Positions 50,647 through 59,291 of a stretch of 64,000 nt of DNA are shown in pieces. Within the stretch, counting starts at the first letter, position 1. Each line of letters opens with the position of its first letter. Both the position numbers and the translations under genes were made by a program. This DNA is from Pseudomonadota bacterium (lineage in GTDB: Bacteria; Pseudomonadota; Alphaproteobacteria; Sphingomonadales; Sphingomonadaceae), in the NCBI GenBank assembly GCA_023400405.1, contig JAEXFD010000030.1, forward strand, positions 186,001-250,000, read 5' to 3'. The notes below the pieces were generated by a model. The model made no database searches. It was not told where the DNA came from and saw only the letters and a list, made by a program, of their open reading frames with translations.

Positions 50647-51434
50647 TGAGCACGATCCTCGACCAGATCCTGGCAACCAAGCGCGACGAAGTCGCCGCGC
50701 GCAAGGCCGCGACCTCGCTTGCCGACTTGCAGGCCGCCGCGCTTGCACAGACGCCGCCGCGGGGCTTTCGCCGCACGCTCGATGCCAAGGTCGCGGCGGG
50801 CGGCTATGGCCTGATCGCCGAGGTCAAGAAGGCGAGCCCGTCCAAGGGGCTGATCCGCCCCGATTTCGACCCGCCCGCTCATGCCCGCGCCTATGAGGCC
50901 GGCGGCGCCGCTTGCCTCTCGGTGCTGACCGATCGCGGCTATTTCCAGGGGCATGAGGACTATCTGGTCGCGGCGCGCGCCGCCGTGTCGCTGCCGGTGC
51001 TGCGTAAGGATTTTACGGTCGATCCCTGGCAGGCGATCGAGGCGCGGAGCATCGGCGCCGACGCGATCCTGCTGATCGTCTCGGCACTCGAAGACGGGCA
51101 GATGGCCGAGATCGAGGCGATTGCGATCGAACTGGGCATGGACGTGCTGGTCGAGGTGCACGGGCCCGAGGAGCTCGACCGTGCGCTGCGGCTGCGCTCG
51201 CGGCTGATCGGGGTGAACAATCGCAATCTCAAGGACTTCACCGTCTCTTTTGAGCGTACCTACGAACTGATCGGGCGCGCGCCGGCCGATTGCACGTTCG
51301 TTGCCGAGAGCGGGCTCACCCGCCGCGCCGATCTCGACGCGATGGCCGAACATGGCGTGCGCTGCTTCCTGATCGGCGAATCGCTGATGCGCCAGGCCGA
51401 TGTCGAGGCAGCGACGCGGGAATTGGTGGGGTGA
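50646..51434 (+). CDS. trpC: Indole-3-glycerol phosphate synthase
   Basis: 262-residue TIM-barrel enzyme converting CdRP to indole-3-glycerol phosphate. LATKRDEVAARKA opens the domain; AEVKKASPSKGLI, LRKDFTVDPWQ, GVNNRNLKDF and AESGLTRRADL are the standard catalytic loops. Not fused to TrpF. It overlaps trpD (TGATG) and its stop overlaps the GTG of moaC (51431-51434), so trpD-trpC-moaC are translationally coupled. Confidence 0.95.
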   Translation: MSTILDQILATKRDEVAARKAATSLADLQAAALAQTPPRGFRRTLDAKVAAGGYGLIAEVKKASPSKGLIRPDFDPPAHARAYEAGGAACLSVLTDRGYFQGHEDYLVAARAAVSLPVLRKDFTVDPWQAIEARSIGADAILLIVSALEDGQMAEIEAIAIELGMDVLVEVHGPEELDRALRLRSRLIGVNNRNLKDFTVSFERTYELIGRAPADCTFVAESGLTRRADLDAMAEHGVRCFLIGESLMRQADVEAATRELVG

Positions 51435-51901
51435 CGGCCGACCTCACGCATCTTGATGCGAGCGGCGCGGCGCATATGGTCGATGTTTCGGGCAAGCCCG
51501 TCACGGCGCGCGAGGCCGTCGCCACCGGGCGCATCACCATGTCCCCGGAGGCAGCCTCGGCGATCCGAGCCGGCACGATGAAGAAGGGCGACGTGCTCGC
51601 CACCGCGCGCATCGCCGGGATCATGGCAGCGAAGCGGACCGCCGAGCTGATCCCGCTCTGCCACCCGCTGCCGCTCAATCGGGTTGCGATCGAGCTGGCG
51701 CCGGACGAGAGCGGCGTCACCGTCACCGCCACCGCGGCGACCCAGGGGCAGACCGGCGTCGAGATGGAGGCACTCACCGCCGCCAGCGTTGCGCTGCTCA
51801 CCCTCTACGACATGGCCAAGGCGATCGACAAAACCATGGTGATCGGCGAGGTCCGCCTGCTTTCCAAGACCGGCGGCAAATCGGGTGACTGGCGGGCCTG
51901 A
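51431..51901 (+). CDS. moaC: Cyclic pyranopterin monophosphate synthase MoaC
   Basis: 156-residue molybdenum-cofactor enzyme making cPMP with MoaA. HMVDVSGKPVTAREAVATG, MKKGDVLATARIAGIMAAKR, IPLCHPLPL and VEMEALTAASVALLTLYDM carry the conserved His, Lys, and Glu. The start is a GTG at 51431 overlapping the trpC stop. MoaC in the trp cluster is the normal alphaproteobacterial arrangement. Confidence 0.95.
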   Translation: MTADLTHLDASGAAHMVDVSGKPVTAREAVATGRITMSPEAASAIRAGTMKKGDVLATARIAGIMAAKRTAELIPLCHPLPLNRVAIELAPDESGVTVTATAATQGQTGVEMEALTAASVALLTLYDMAKAIDKTMVIGEVRLLSKTGGKSGDWRA

Positions 51902-51939
51902 CCGCCAAAATCAGCGTGACCTCGCCCGGCGCATCCGAT

Positions 51940-51956
51940 AGTTATCTTAAATAACT
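51940..51956. promoter_or_regulatory. 17-bp AT-rich dyad upstream of the GST gene
   Basis: AGTTAT-CTTAA-ATAACT at 51940-51956 is an inverted repeat with 6-bp arms in an otherwise GC-rich gap. It lies just upstream of the ribosome site (GGAGG, 51960-51964) and could be a repressor site or part of a -10 region. Confidence 0.4.
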
Positions 51957-51969
51957 TGTGGAGGATCCC

Positions 51970-52620
51970 GTGTTGCCTCAGCTCTTTGCTCACCCCTTCT
52001 CCTCCTACTGCCAGAAGGTGCTGATCGCGCTCTATGAGAACGATACGGCGTTCGAGTACCGGAACATGGAGACGCCGGGCACGATGGAGGCCCTGGCCGA
52101 GCTGTGGCCGCTCAAGCGCTTCCCGATCCTGGTCGATGGCAGTCGCACGATCCTCGAATCGAGCGTGATCATCGAATATTGCGACCAGCGTTGGCCTGGG
52201 CCGGTGGCGATGATCCCCGCCGACTGCGAAACCGCGATCGAAGTGCGGATGCTCGATCGGGTTTTCGACAATTATGTCATGACGTCGATGCAGAAGCCCG
52301 TCGCCGATGCGCTCCGCCCCGCGGAAGCGCGCGACCCGCACGGCGTGCAGGAAGCGCGGGCGATGCTCGATCGCATCTATGCCTGGCTCGATCGCCATAT
52401 CGCCGGGCGCGAATGGGCAGCGGGCGCGTTCAGCCTCGCCGACTGCGCCGCCGCGCCTTCGCTCTTCTACGCCGACTGGGCTCACCCGATCCCGGAGGCG
52501 CTGGGAAATCTGCGAGCCTATCGCGCGCGGCTGCTCGCGCGTCCCTCGGTGGCGCGGGCGGTCGACGAGGCACGACCCTATCGCCACTATTTCCCGCTCG
52601 GCGCGCCGGACCGGGATTAG
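51970..52620 (+). CDS. Glutathione S-transferase family protein
   Basis: 216-residue GST. The N-terminal thioredoxin-like domain has HPFSSYCQKVLIALYEN, with Ser/Cys in the glutathione position, and FPILVDGSRTILESSVIIEY (cis-Pro and SNAIL/TRAIL-like E-S-S loop). The C-terminal helical domain includes YAWLDRHIAGREWAAG and FSLADCAAAPSLFY. The start is a GTG at 51970 with GGAGG five bases upstream; an upstream GTG at 51958 lies inside that ribosome site. It interrupts the moaC-moeA neighbourhood. Substrate unknown. Confidence 0.88.
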   Translation: MLPQLFAHPFSSYCQKVLIALYENDTAFEYRNMETPGTMEALAELWPLKRFPILVDGSRTILESSVIIEYCDQRWPGPVAMIPADCETAIEVRMLDRVFDNYVMTSMQKPVADALRPAEARDPHGVQEARAMLDRIYAWLDRHIAGREWAAGAFSLADCAAAPSLFYADWAHPIPEALGNLRAYRARLLARPSVARAVDEARPYRHYFPLGAPDRD

Positions 52621-52700
52621 GGAATCCGCAACCCTGACGGTTAACCGCGCTTTCACGCTCCCACGCCCAGTTTCGCGGCGCGGGCGGGCGAGAAAGAATC

Positions 52701-53642
52701 ATGACCAAGAGAACGGCCTCCGCCACGATTTTCAGCCTCTCGGGCGAGCCGCCGGCGCATTTCAGGGCGGAGCCGGGCGACTCCACCCGCTTCGATGCGG
52801 CTTCACTGGTCAGCGACGAGGCGCGCGTCCCGTGCGCGCTGCGCAAGCTGACCACGGTCGGCGCGACGCTGCTGGTCGGCTGCGAGATTATGGAAGGCGT
52901 GGGGCTGGAACTCGAGCTCGCCAATGGCCAGCGCCTGGCCGGCACGATCGCCTGGTCGATCGACGGCGCGGCCGGGTTCCTGTTCGAGGCGCCGATCGAC
53001 GTGATCGGCACGCTGGCGCGCACGCTCGCCGCGCTGCCGGCAGAGCGGCGCAGCGTGCCGCGCGTCGAATTGCGGCAAACCATTTGCGTGCGCCGCGGCA
53101 ATCAGGTCGAATTCACGCGCAGCCGCAACCTTTCGCAGGGCGGGGCCGGCATCGAGACGCAGATCGCGCTGCAATCGGGCGACCGGGTCCAGATCAATTT
53201 CGACGGCTTGAAGCCGCTCGACGGCGTCGTGCGCTGGTGCCGGGGCAGCCAGGCCGGCATCGCGTTCGAAGAGGACCTGCCCTGGCAAGTGCTGATGCCC
53301 TGGCTCCGTCACGTCCAGCAGACCCCGCCGCACCCGGTCCGCGCCGCCGTGATCGGCGAACCCAGCGGACTGATCCCAGACCAGCGCGCGATCCGGCTCG
53401 ACGCGCCGGCGCGGGTGCGCGAAGGATCGCGGTGGTGGAACGTCCGCATCCGCGCGATCACGCCGATGCTGGTCGAATTCGAAACGGCCGCCACCTTCGC
53501 GACAGGATCGCAGCTCTGGGTCTCGCTGCCCGGCATGGGCGGCGCTCCGGCGACAGTGATCGAAACCGATCGCAACCGCGTGCTGTGCGAGTTCCGCTTG
53601 GCCTTGCGCGACCGCGACCTGGGCTTGATCGCCTCCCGCTGA
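52701..53642 (+). CDS. Three-module PilZ-like protein
   Basis: 313 residues. The central module (about 113-200) is a complete PilZ domain with RSVPR (RxxxR) and NLSQGG (N-x-S-x-x-G), so it should bind cyclic di-GMP. An N-terminal module (about 30-110) and a C-terminal module (about 230-312) share beta-barrel-like spacing and words such as GTIAWSIDGAAGFLFE and GATVIE-type strands but lack the binding motifs, suggesting degenerate PilZ copies. GTTAACC lies about 60 bp upstream, as for the single PilZ gene at 23408. It lies between GST and moeA. Confidence 0.8.
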   Translation: MTKRTASATIFSLSGEPPAHFRAEPGDSTRFDAASLVSDEARVPCALRKLTTVGATLLVGCEIMEGVGLELELANGQRLAGTIAWSIDGAAGFLFEAPIDVIGTLARTLAALPAERRSVPRVELRQTICVRRGNQVEFTRSRNLSQGGAGIETQIALQSGDRVQINFDGLKPLDGVVRWCRGSQAGIAFEEDLPWQVLMPWLRHVQQTPPHPVRAAVIGEPSGLIPDQRAIRLDAPARVREGSRWWNVRIRAITPMLVEFETAATFATGSQLWVSLPGMGGAPATVIETDRNRVLCEFRLALRDRDLGLIASR

Positions 53643-53682
53643 GACTGGCGCGGCGGCGCCGACCGGGCTAGCCCGATCCACG

Positions 53683-54870
53683 ATGTCGCCGCCGCTCCTC
53701 CCGCTCGATCAGGTCCAGTCGCGGTTGCTTGCGCTCGCGACGCCGGTCGAGGCGGTCCGCTGCTCGCTGGCCGAAGCGAGTGGGCGCTGGGCCGCGGCAG
53801 ACCTGATCGCCCGACGGACCCAGCCGTCGTCCGATCTTTCGGCGATGGACGGCTATGCGATCCGCTTCGCCGATCTGCCCGGCCCCTGGCGCGTGGTCGG
53901 CGAGAGCGCCGCCGGCCGGCGCTATTCCGGCGAGATCGGGGCTGGCGAGGCGGTGCGGATCTTCACCGGCGCGGCGATGCCGGAGGGAAGCGACACTGTG
54001 CTCGTCCAGGAGGAAGCCGCACGCGACGGCGACAGGCTGGCGCTTGCCGGGGAAGGACCGGGCGCGCTGGGCCGCAACGTGCGACGGCGCGGGCTCGATT
54101 TCGCCGAGGGCGAGGTGCTGATCCGCGCGGGCGAACGGCTGACGCCGCCGCGGCTCGCCCTGGCCGCGATCGCCGGCCACGGCGCGCTGATCGTCCGGCG
54201 CAGAGTGCGCGTGGCGATCGCCGCCACCGGCGATGAGCTGGTGCCGCCGGGCGGGCCGATCGGCGATGCGGAGCTTCCCGAAACCAACCGGCTGATGCTC
54301 GCCGCCCAGCTCGCGGGGCTGCCGATCGAACTCATCGACCTCGGCATCCTGCCGGATCGCGCCGAAGTTCTGGAGGCGGCATTCCGCGACGTGCGATGCG
54401 ACGTGCTCGTCACTACCGGCGGCGCGTCGGTCGGCGATCACGACCTGGTGCGGCCGGCGCTGATCGCGGCGGGCGCGACGCTGGATTTCTGGCGGATCGC
54501 GCTGCGGCCGGGCAAGCCGATGCTGGCGGGCAAGCTCGGCGACGCGGTGGTGCTGGGACTGCCGGGAAACCCGGTGTCCGCGTTCGTCACGACGCTGCTG
54601 TTCGTCCGCCCGCTGGTCGCGCATTTGGCCGGCGCGGCCGATCCCTTCCCTCTCCCCCGCCGGGTTCCTCTCGCCGACGCATTGCCCGCCAACGGGCCGC
54701 GCACCGATTATCTGCGCGCCGCGCTGATCGGCGGTGCCGCTTCGCCCGCCGCGATCCAGGACAGCTCGATGCTGCGCACCCTCGCCCGCGCCGAATGCCT
54801 GATCGTTCGCGAACCGGGCGCGGAGGCGGCGAAAGCGGGCGACTCGGCAGAAATCCTCGACCTCGCTTGA
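53683..54870 (+). CDS. moeA: Molybdopterin molybdenumtransferase MoeA
   Basis: 395-residue enzyme inserting molybdenum into molybdopterin. The N-terminal domain has SSDLSAMDGYAIRFADLPG, domain 3 the MoaB/MogA-like TTGGASVGDHDL, and the C-terminal domain the expected RxPL-like end (ALPANGPRTDYLRA). ATGSPP-like core reads GLPGNPVSAFVTTLLFV, typical of MoeA. Full length. It stands 56 bp upstream of lexA, in the usual alphaproteobacterial order. Confidence 0.95.
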   Translation: MSPPLLPLDQVQSRLLALATPVEAVRCSLAEASGRWAAADLIARRTQPSSDLSAMDGYAIRFADLPGPWRVVGESAAGRRYSGEIGAGEAVRIFTGAAMPEGSDTVLVQEEAARDGDRLALAGEGPGALGRNVRRRGLDFAEGEVLIRAGERLTPPRLALAAIAGHGALIVRRRVRVAIAATGDELVPPGGPIGDAELPETNRLMLAAQLAGLPIELIDLGILPDRAEVLEAAFRDVRCDVLVTTGGASVGDHDLVRPALIAAGATLDFWRIALRPGKPMLAGKLGDAVVLGLPGNPVSAFVTTLLFVRPLVAHLAGAADPFPLPRRVPLADALPANGPRTDYLRAALIGGAASPAAIQDSSMLRTLARAECLIVREPGAEAAKAGDSAEILDLA

Positions 54871-54895
54871 CAAGCGGCCGGAACATTGCATAAAC

Positions 54896-54910
54896 GTTCC
54901 CAGTCTGTTC
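54896..54910 (+). promoter_or_regulatory. SOS (LexA) box upstream of lexA
   Basis: GTTC-CCAGTCT-GTTC at 54896-54910 is a perfect match to the alphaproteobacterial LexA operator GTTC-N7-GTTC. It lies 16 bp before the lexA ATG. GGAAC at 54880-54884 makes a further inverted half with GTTCC at 54896-54900. Confidence 0.9.
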
Positions 54911-54926
54911 TTGGAGGACCCTGCCG

Positions 54927-55610
54927 ATGCTCACGCGCAAGCAGCACGAGCTCATCTGCTTCATCGCCGATCGCCTCGAAGCGACGGGGGTTTCGCCCTC
55001 GTTCGAGGAGATGAAGGAGGCGCTCGACCTCAAGTCCAAGTCCGGCGTCCATCGCCTGATCTCGGCGCTCGAGGAGCGGCAGTTCATCCGCCGCCTGCCC
55101 AATCGGGCCCGCGCGCTCGAAGTGCTGCGGATGCCCGAGCGCGGCGAGGTGAAGAAGGCTGGCGGCATCGCCAAACCCTCCGTCGTCCAGTCCCCCGCGT
55201 CGAGCTACTCGCCGCCCCCGCCGGCCAATGACGTGGTCGAGATTCCGCTGCATGGCCGGATCGCGGCAGGTACGCCGATCGAGGCGCTCGAAGGTTCGAC
55301 GATGCTGCCGGTGCCCGCCGCGCTGCTCGGCGCCGGCGAGCATTATGCCCTCGAAGTCGCCGGCGATTCGATGGTCGAGGCCGGGATCCTCGACGGCGAT
55401 TATGCGCTGATCCGCCGCACCGACATCGCCCGCGACGGCGAGATCGTCGTCGCGCTGATCGACGATGCCGAGGCGACGCTCAAATATTTCCGCAAGGAAG
55501 GCGCGATGGTCCGGCTCGATCCGGCCAACCGCGACTATAACGCCCAGCGCTACCGGCCCGATCAGGTCCGCGTTCAGGGCAGGCTGGCGGGGCTGCTGCG
55601 GCGTTATTGA
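54927..55610 (+). CDS. lexA: LexA repressor
   Basis: 227-residue SOS repressor and self-cleaving peptidase. The N-terminal winged HTH has PSFEEMKEALDLKSKSGVHR; the cleavage site is Ala-Gly in RIAAGTPIE; the catalytic Ser lies in VAGDSMVEAGI and the Lys in EATLKYFRKE. A proline/serine-rich linker joins the domains. GGAGGA precedes the ATG. The operator directly upstream shows autoregulation. Its end overlaps the convergent comEC end by 7 bp. Confidence 0.96.
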   Translation: MLTRKQHELICFIADRLEATGVSPSFEEMKEALDLKSKSGVHRLISALEERQFIRRLPNRARALEVLRMPERGEVKKAGGIAKPSVVQSPASSYSPPPPANDVVEIPLHGRIAAGTPIEALEGSTMLPVPAALLGAGEHYALEVAGDSMVEAGILDGDYALIRRTDIARDGEIVVALIDDAEATLKYFRKEGAMVRLDPANRDYNAQRYRPDQVRVQGRLAGLLRRY

Positions 55611-57802
55611 GAGTCTGACTGGCGTCGCCTGAAGCGGCTCGGCCGCCGTCTCTCCGTCGTCTGCGTTTCGCGGGGCGGCTGGACGCTCGGCGGATGACGC
55701 CAAGGATGTTCGCCGGGGCCGCGGACGGTGGTGACGCGGCCCGCGGCGAAAGCGATCGCGACGCCGCCGGTTTTCGCTAGCGTCGGGCGGTCGAGCTTGA
55801 GCCAGCGCGGCACGCAGGCGGCGGGCAAGCGGCGATCGCTGACCATGATATCGGACGCGCGGCAGGCGGCGATCGTCTCGGCCCAGGGCAACACATAAGC
55901 GCTGCGCGTCGCGGCGATGCGCCAAATGCGGCCACCGGCGCGGTGATCGATCAGGCACAGATCGGGACTGCAGACGATGCCCGGCTGACCGGCCATATCG
56001 ACGAGCTGGTCATCGACGCCGCCATTCTCGCCCAGCATGGCGCGGGTATAATCCCCCGCCCGATCGCGGAGCAGCGCCATGCTGCCGTCGCCCATGCGAA
56101 TCGCGAGGTGGCGGCCGTCGCCGGTGACGATCAGGTCGGGCGGCGGGGTGAGCAGTGCCCAGACGAGCCCCGCGGCAAGCGGCACGGCGCCGGCCCAGCG
56201 CACCCGGCCGTGCCAGAGCGCGAGCCAGAGACCGCCAGCGACCATCAGCGCGAAGGCGCCGCCGGGCATCGCCGGCAAGGGGGCAACCGCTCCCGGCGCA
56301 TGGGCCGTGGTCCGCGCGATCCAGAGGAGCAGGTCAAGCGCGCGGGCGGTGAGCCACCAGAAGGGGCCGCCGGCACCGATCAGGTCGAAGAGCAGTGCGA
56401 GCGCCTCGAGCGGCATCACCACGAAGGTAGTCAGCGGAATCGCAACGATATTGGCGATGGCGCCGTAAAAGCCGGTCTGGTGGAAATGGAACAGCGCGAT
56501 TGGCATCAGTGCCAGCTCGACGACCAGGCCGGTGAGCAGCAGCGAGCCGAGTTCGCGCAGCAGCTTGGCGCGCCGCCCCTCCTCGCGCTTGCCGAACCAG
56601 CGCTGCATCGTCGCGCTTTCGTGCAGCGCGACGATCGCGGTGACGGCGGCGAAGCTGAGCTGAAAGCTGGGCCCTGCCAGCGCTTCGGGCCAGAGCAGCA
56701 GCACGACGACTGCTCCCGCCGCGACCAGGCGCAGGGTCAGCGCCTCGCGGCCGAGACTGAGCGCGAGCAGTACCATCAGGGCGGCGACGCAGGAGCGGAT
56801 CGTCGGCACCTCTGCGCCGGTGAGCCAGGTATAGCCGATCGCCGCCAGCGCCCCCGCCCCCGCAGCGACAAGCGGCAGGCGCCAGCGCAGCGCCAGGAAG
56901 GGGCTGAGCGCGAGCAGGCGCAGCACGATCAGCATGGCCGCGGCGGTGACCGCCGTGACGTGCAGTCCGCTCACCGACAGGAGGTGCGCCAGGCCCGAGC
57001 GCTGCATCGCCTTGACGTCGTCGAGCGCGATCGCGCCCTGGTCGCCGGTGGCGAGCGCGCTGGCGATGCCGCCGCCGCTGCCGGGGAGGTTCGCCTGGAT
57101 ATGGGCCGAGAGCGACGCGCGCAGGTCCGCACCACGGGCCGCACCGGGCTGAAGGATCTCGACCGGCGCGAAGCCCTTGCCGGTGGCGCCGAGCCCGGCG
57201 AACCAGGCGACGCGGGCGAAATCATAGGCGCCTGGTACCGAGGGTTCGGGTGGCGCCATCAGACGTGCGCGCAGCCGCACTTGAGCGCCGGGCGTGAGGC
57301 CGGCAGGGGCATCGGCCTGGGCGAGGTTCACGCGCACCCGTGGCGGCAGGTCCGCCCTGCCGGGTCGCAGCGTCACCCGCACCAGTTCGCGCGCCGGCAG
57401 CGGCTCGACTCGCTCGACCTGCGCCGTAAGCGTGACGATCGCCGGCCGCGCCAGCACCGGCGCCGCGACTCGCTCGGCGCGCCACCAGGCAAGCGCGCAA
57501 CCCGCCGCGACGGCCAGCCCGCCGATCAGCAGCGCCCTGCCCGTCCTTCCCGGCATCGCCAGCCCGAGCAGCGCCACCGCTGTTGCCGCAAGGATCAGCC
57601 CGCTCCAGCGCGCCGCATCGGGAAGCACGAACCAGCCGGCGATTCCCGCTCCGAGCGCCACCGGCAGCCAAAGCGGCAACTGGCCGCGCTCGCTCTCCAG
57701 CCAGCGCTCGATCGCCGCCGAACCCTGGCGAATCCGGGTGCGAGCCTCCATTTGTAGGTGGCCAAGGTGCGTGCTAGGGGCCTCGGCGGCTGGATCGGCC
57801 AT
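55604..57802 (-). CDS. comEC: ComEC/Rec2-family DNA-uptake channel protein
   Basis: 732-residue inner-membrane protein of the ComEC family, which carries single-stranded DNA into the cytoplasm during transformation. It has an N-terminal hydrophobic region with a DUF4131-type OB-like domain (about 75-205), then the competence domain with LSVSGLHVTAVTA and many helices. The C-terminal 170 residues lack the H-x-H-x-D-H motif of a metallo-beta-lactamase, so the nuclease-like domain is missing or degenerate. The long N-terminus gives a start at 57802; 57751 is an alternative. Divergent from gltX by only 28 bp. Confidence 0.9.
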   Translation of the reverse strand: MADPAAEAPSTHLGHLQMEARTRIRQGSAAIERWLESERGQLPLWLPVALGAGIAGWFVLPDAARWSGLILAATAVALLGLAMPGRTGRALLIGGLAVAAGCALAWWRAERVAAPVLARPAIVTLTAQVERVEPLPARELVRVTLRPGRADLPPRVRVNLAQADAPAGLTPGAQVRLRARLMAPPEPSVPGAYDFARVAWFAGLGATGKGFAPVEILQPGAARGADLRASLSAHIQANLPGSGGGIASALATGDQGAIALDDVKAMQRSGLAHLLSVSGLHVTAVTAAAMLIVLRLLALSPFLALRWRLPLVAAGAGALAAIGYTWLTGAEVPTIRSCVAALMVLLALSLGREALTLRLVAAGAVVVLLLWPEALAGPSFQLSFAAVTAIVALHESATMQRWFGKREEGRRAKLLRELGSLLLTGLVVELALMPIALFHFHQTGFYGAIANIVAIPLTTFVVMPLEALALLFDLIGAGGPFWWLTARALDLLLWIARTTAHAPGAVAPLPAMPGGAFALMVAGGLWLALWHGRVRWAGAVPLAAGLVWALLTPPPDLIVTGDGRHLAIRMGDGSMALLRDRAGDYTRAMLGENGGVDDQLVDMAGQPGIVCSPDLCLIDHRAGGRIWRIAATRSAYVLPWAETIAACRASDIMVSDRRLPAACVPRWLKLDRPTLAKTGGVAIAFAAGRVTTVRGPGEHPWRHPPSVQPPRETQTTERRRPSRFRRRQSDSQ

Positions 57803-57830
57803 CGATCATCAAGTCTGGGAGCATGCGCGG

Positions 57831-59264
57831 TTGAGCGCAACATCTGATACGCCCGTGGCGGGTTCGGGAACGCCGGTCGTCACCCGGTTCGCACCGTCGC
57901 CCACCGGTTTCCTCCATATCGGCGGCGCGCGCACCGCGCTGTTCAACCTGCTGTTCGCCCGCCATCATGGCGGCAAGTTCCTGCTGCGCATCGAGGATAC
58001 CGATCGCGCGCGCTCGACCCAGCCGGCGATCGACGCGATCCTCGACGGGATGCGCTGGCTCGGCCTCGATTGGGACGGCGACGAAGTCTTCCAGTTCGCC
58101 CGCGCAGAGCGCCATGCCGAAGTCGCGCGGCAGATGGTCGAACAGGGCGCGGCCTATCGCTGCTACCTGAGCCAGGACGAGCTCGCCGCGATGCGCGCCG
58201 AGGCCGAGGCCGCGAAGAAGCCGCTGCGCATCTGCTCGCCCTGGCGCGAGCGCGAGAATCCCGATGCCGATGCCTCCTATGTCATCCGGCTCAAGGCGCC
58301 GAGCGAGGGCGCGACGACGATCCGCGATCTCGTCCAGGGCGAAGTGACCGTTCAGAACAGCGAGATCGACGACCTGGTGCTGCTGCGCTCCGACGGGACG
58401 CCGACCTATATGCTCGCCGTGGTGGTCGACGATCACGATATGGGCGTGACCCACGTCATCCGCGGCGACGATCACCTCAACAACGCCTTCCGCCAGCTGC
58501 CAATCTATCGCGCAATGGGCTGGCCGGAACCGCAATATGCCCATATCCCGCTGATCCACGGCGCGGACGGCGCCAAGCTTTCCAAGCGACACGGCGCGCT
58601 GGGCGTCGATGCCTATCGCGACGAATTGGGCATCCTGCCCGAGGCGCTGTCCAACTATCTCCTCCGCCTCGGCTGGGGCCATGGCGACGACGAGATCATC
58701 AGCCGCGAGCAGGCAATCGAGTGGTTCGATCTTGCCGGTGTTGGAAAATCACCAAGCCGGTTCGACCTGAAGAAGCTCGAGAACCTGAACGGTCATTATA
58801 TCCGCTCGTCGGATGACGGCCGGCTCGCCGATCTCGTCGCCACGCGGCTGCCGTTCGAGGCGAGCGCGGAACAGCGCGATCTTCTGCGCCGCAGCATGGC
58901 CGCCCTGAAGCCGCGCGCGGCGAATCTCATCGAGTTGCGCGACGGCGCGATGTTCCTTTTTCGCACACGCCCACTGGAATTGGACGGCGATGCGGCGCCT
59001 CTGCTAGAGGGCGGCGCACGGGCGCTGCTGGCTCAGTTGCATACCGCGCTTGACGGCGTGAAAAGCTGGGATACGGAAGCGCTCGAAGCTGCGGTACGCA
59101 CCGTTGCTGAGGATGCCGGGGTGAAGCTCGGCGCGGCTGCGCAACCGTTGCGCGCGGCGCTGACCGGGCGACGCACCTCTCCGGGCATCTTCGACGTTCT
59201 GGCCTTGCTGGGACGCGAGGAGAGTCTGGCGCGCATCCGCGACCAGATGACCGTGCCCGCCTGA
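57831..59264 (+). CDS. gltX: Glutamyl-tRNA synthetase
   Basis: 477-residue class I synthetase charging tRNA-Glu. TRFAPSPTGFLHIGGARTAL contains the HIGH-equivalent; KLSKRHG is the KMSKS-equivalent. The catalytic and anticodon-binding regions are complete. No in-frame ATG precedes the conserved core: the best start is TTG at 57831, with TGGGAG nine bases upstream; a GTG at 57855 is second. It is divergent from comEC and is followed 27 bp later by gltA, the standard order in alphaproteobacteria. Confidence 0.95.
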   Translation: MSATSDTPVAGSGTPVVTRFAPSPTGFLHIGGARTALFNLLFARHHGGKFLLRIEDTDRARSTQPAIDAILDGMRWLGLDWDGDEVFQFARAERHAEVARQMVEQGAAYRCYLSQDELAAMRAEAEAAKKPLRICSPWRERENPDADASYVIRLKAPSEGATTIRDLVQGEVTVQNSEIDDLVLLRSDGTPTYMLAVVVDDHDMGVTHVIRGDDHLNNAFRQLPIYRAMGWPEPQYAHIPLIHGADGAKLSKRHGALGVDAYRDELGILPEALSNYLLRLGWGHGDDEIISREQAIEWFDLAGVGKSPSRFDLKKLENLNGHYIRSSDDGRLADLVATRLPFEASAEQRDLLRRSMAALKPRAANLIELRDGAMFLFRTRPLELDGDAAPLLEGGARALLAQLHTALDGVKSWDTEALEAAVRTVAEDAGVKLGAAAQPLRAALTGRRTSPGIFDVLALLGREESLARIRDQMTVPA

Positions 59265-59291
59265 AAATCGGGTCAAGGAAGGAAGACGAGA

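Noticed and set aside
55943..57757. Plus-strand frame opposite comEC
   Set aside because: Antisense of ComEC helices, rich in Arg/Gly/Gln with no recognisable domain.
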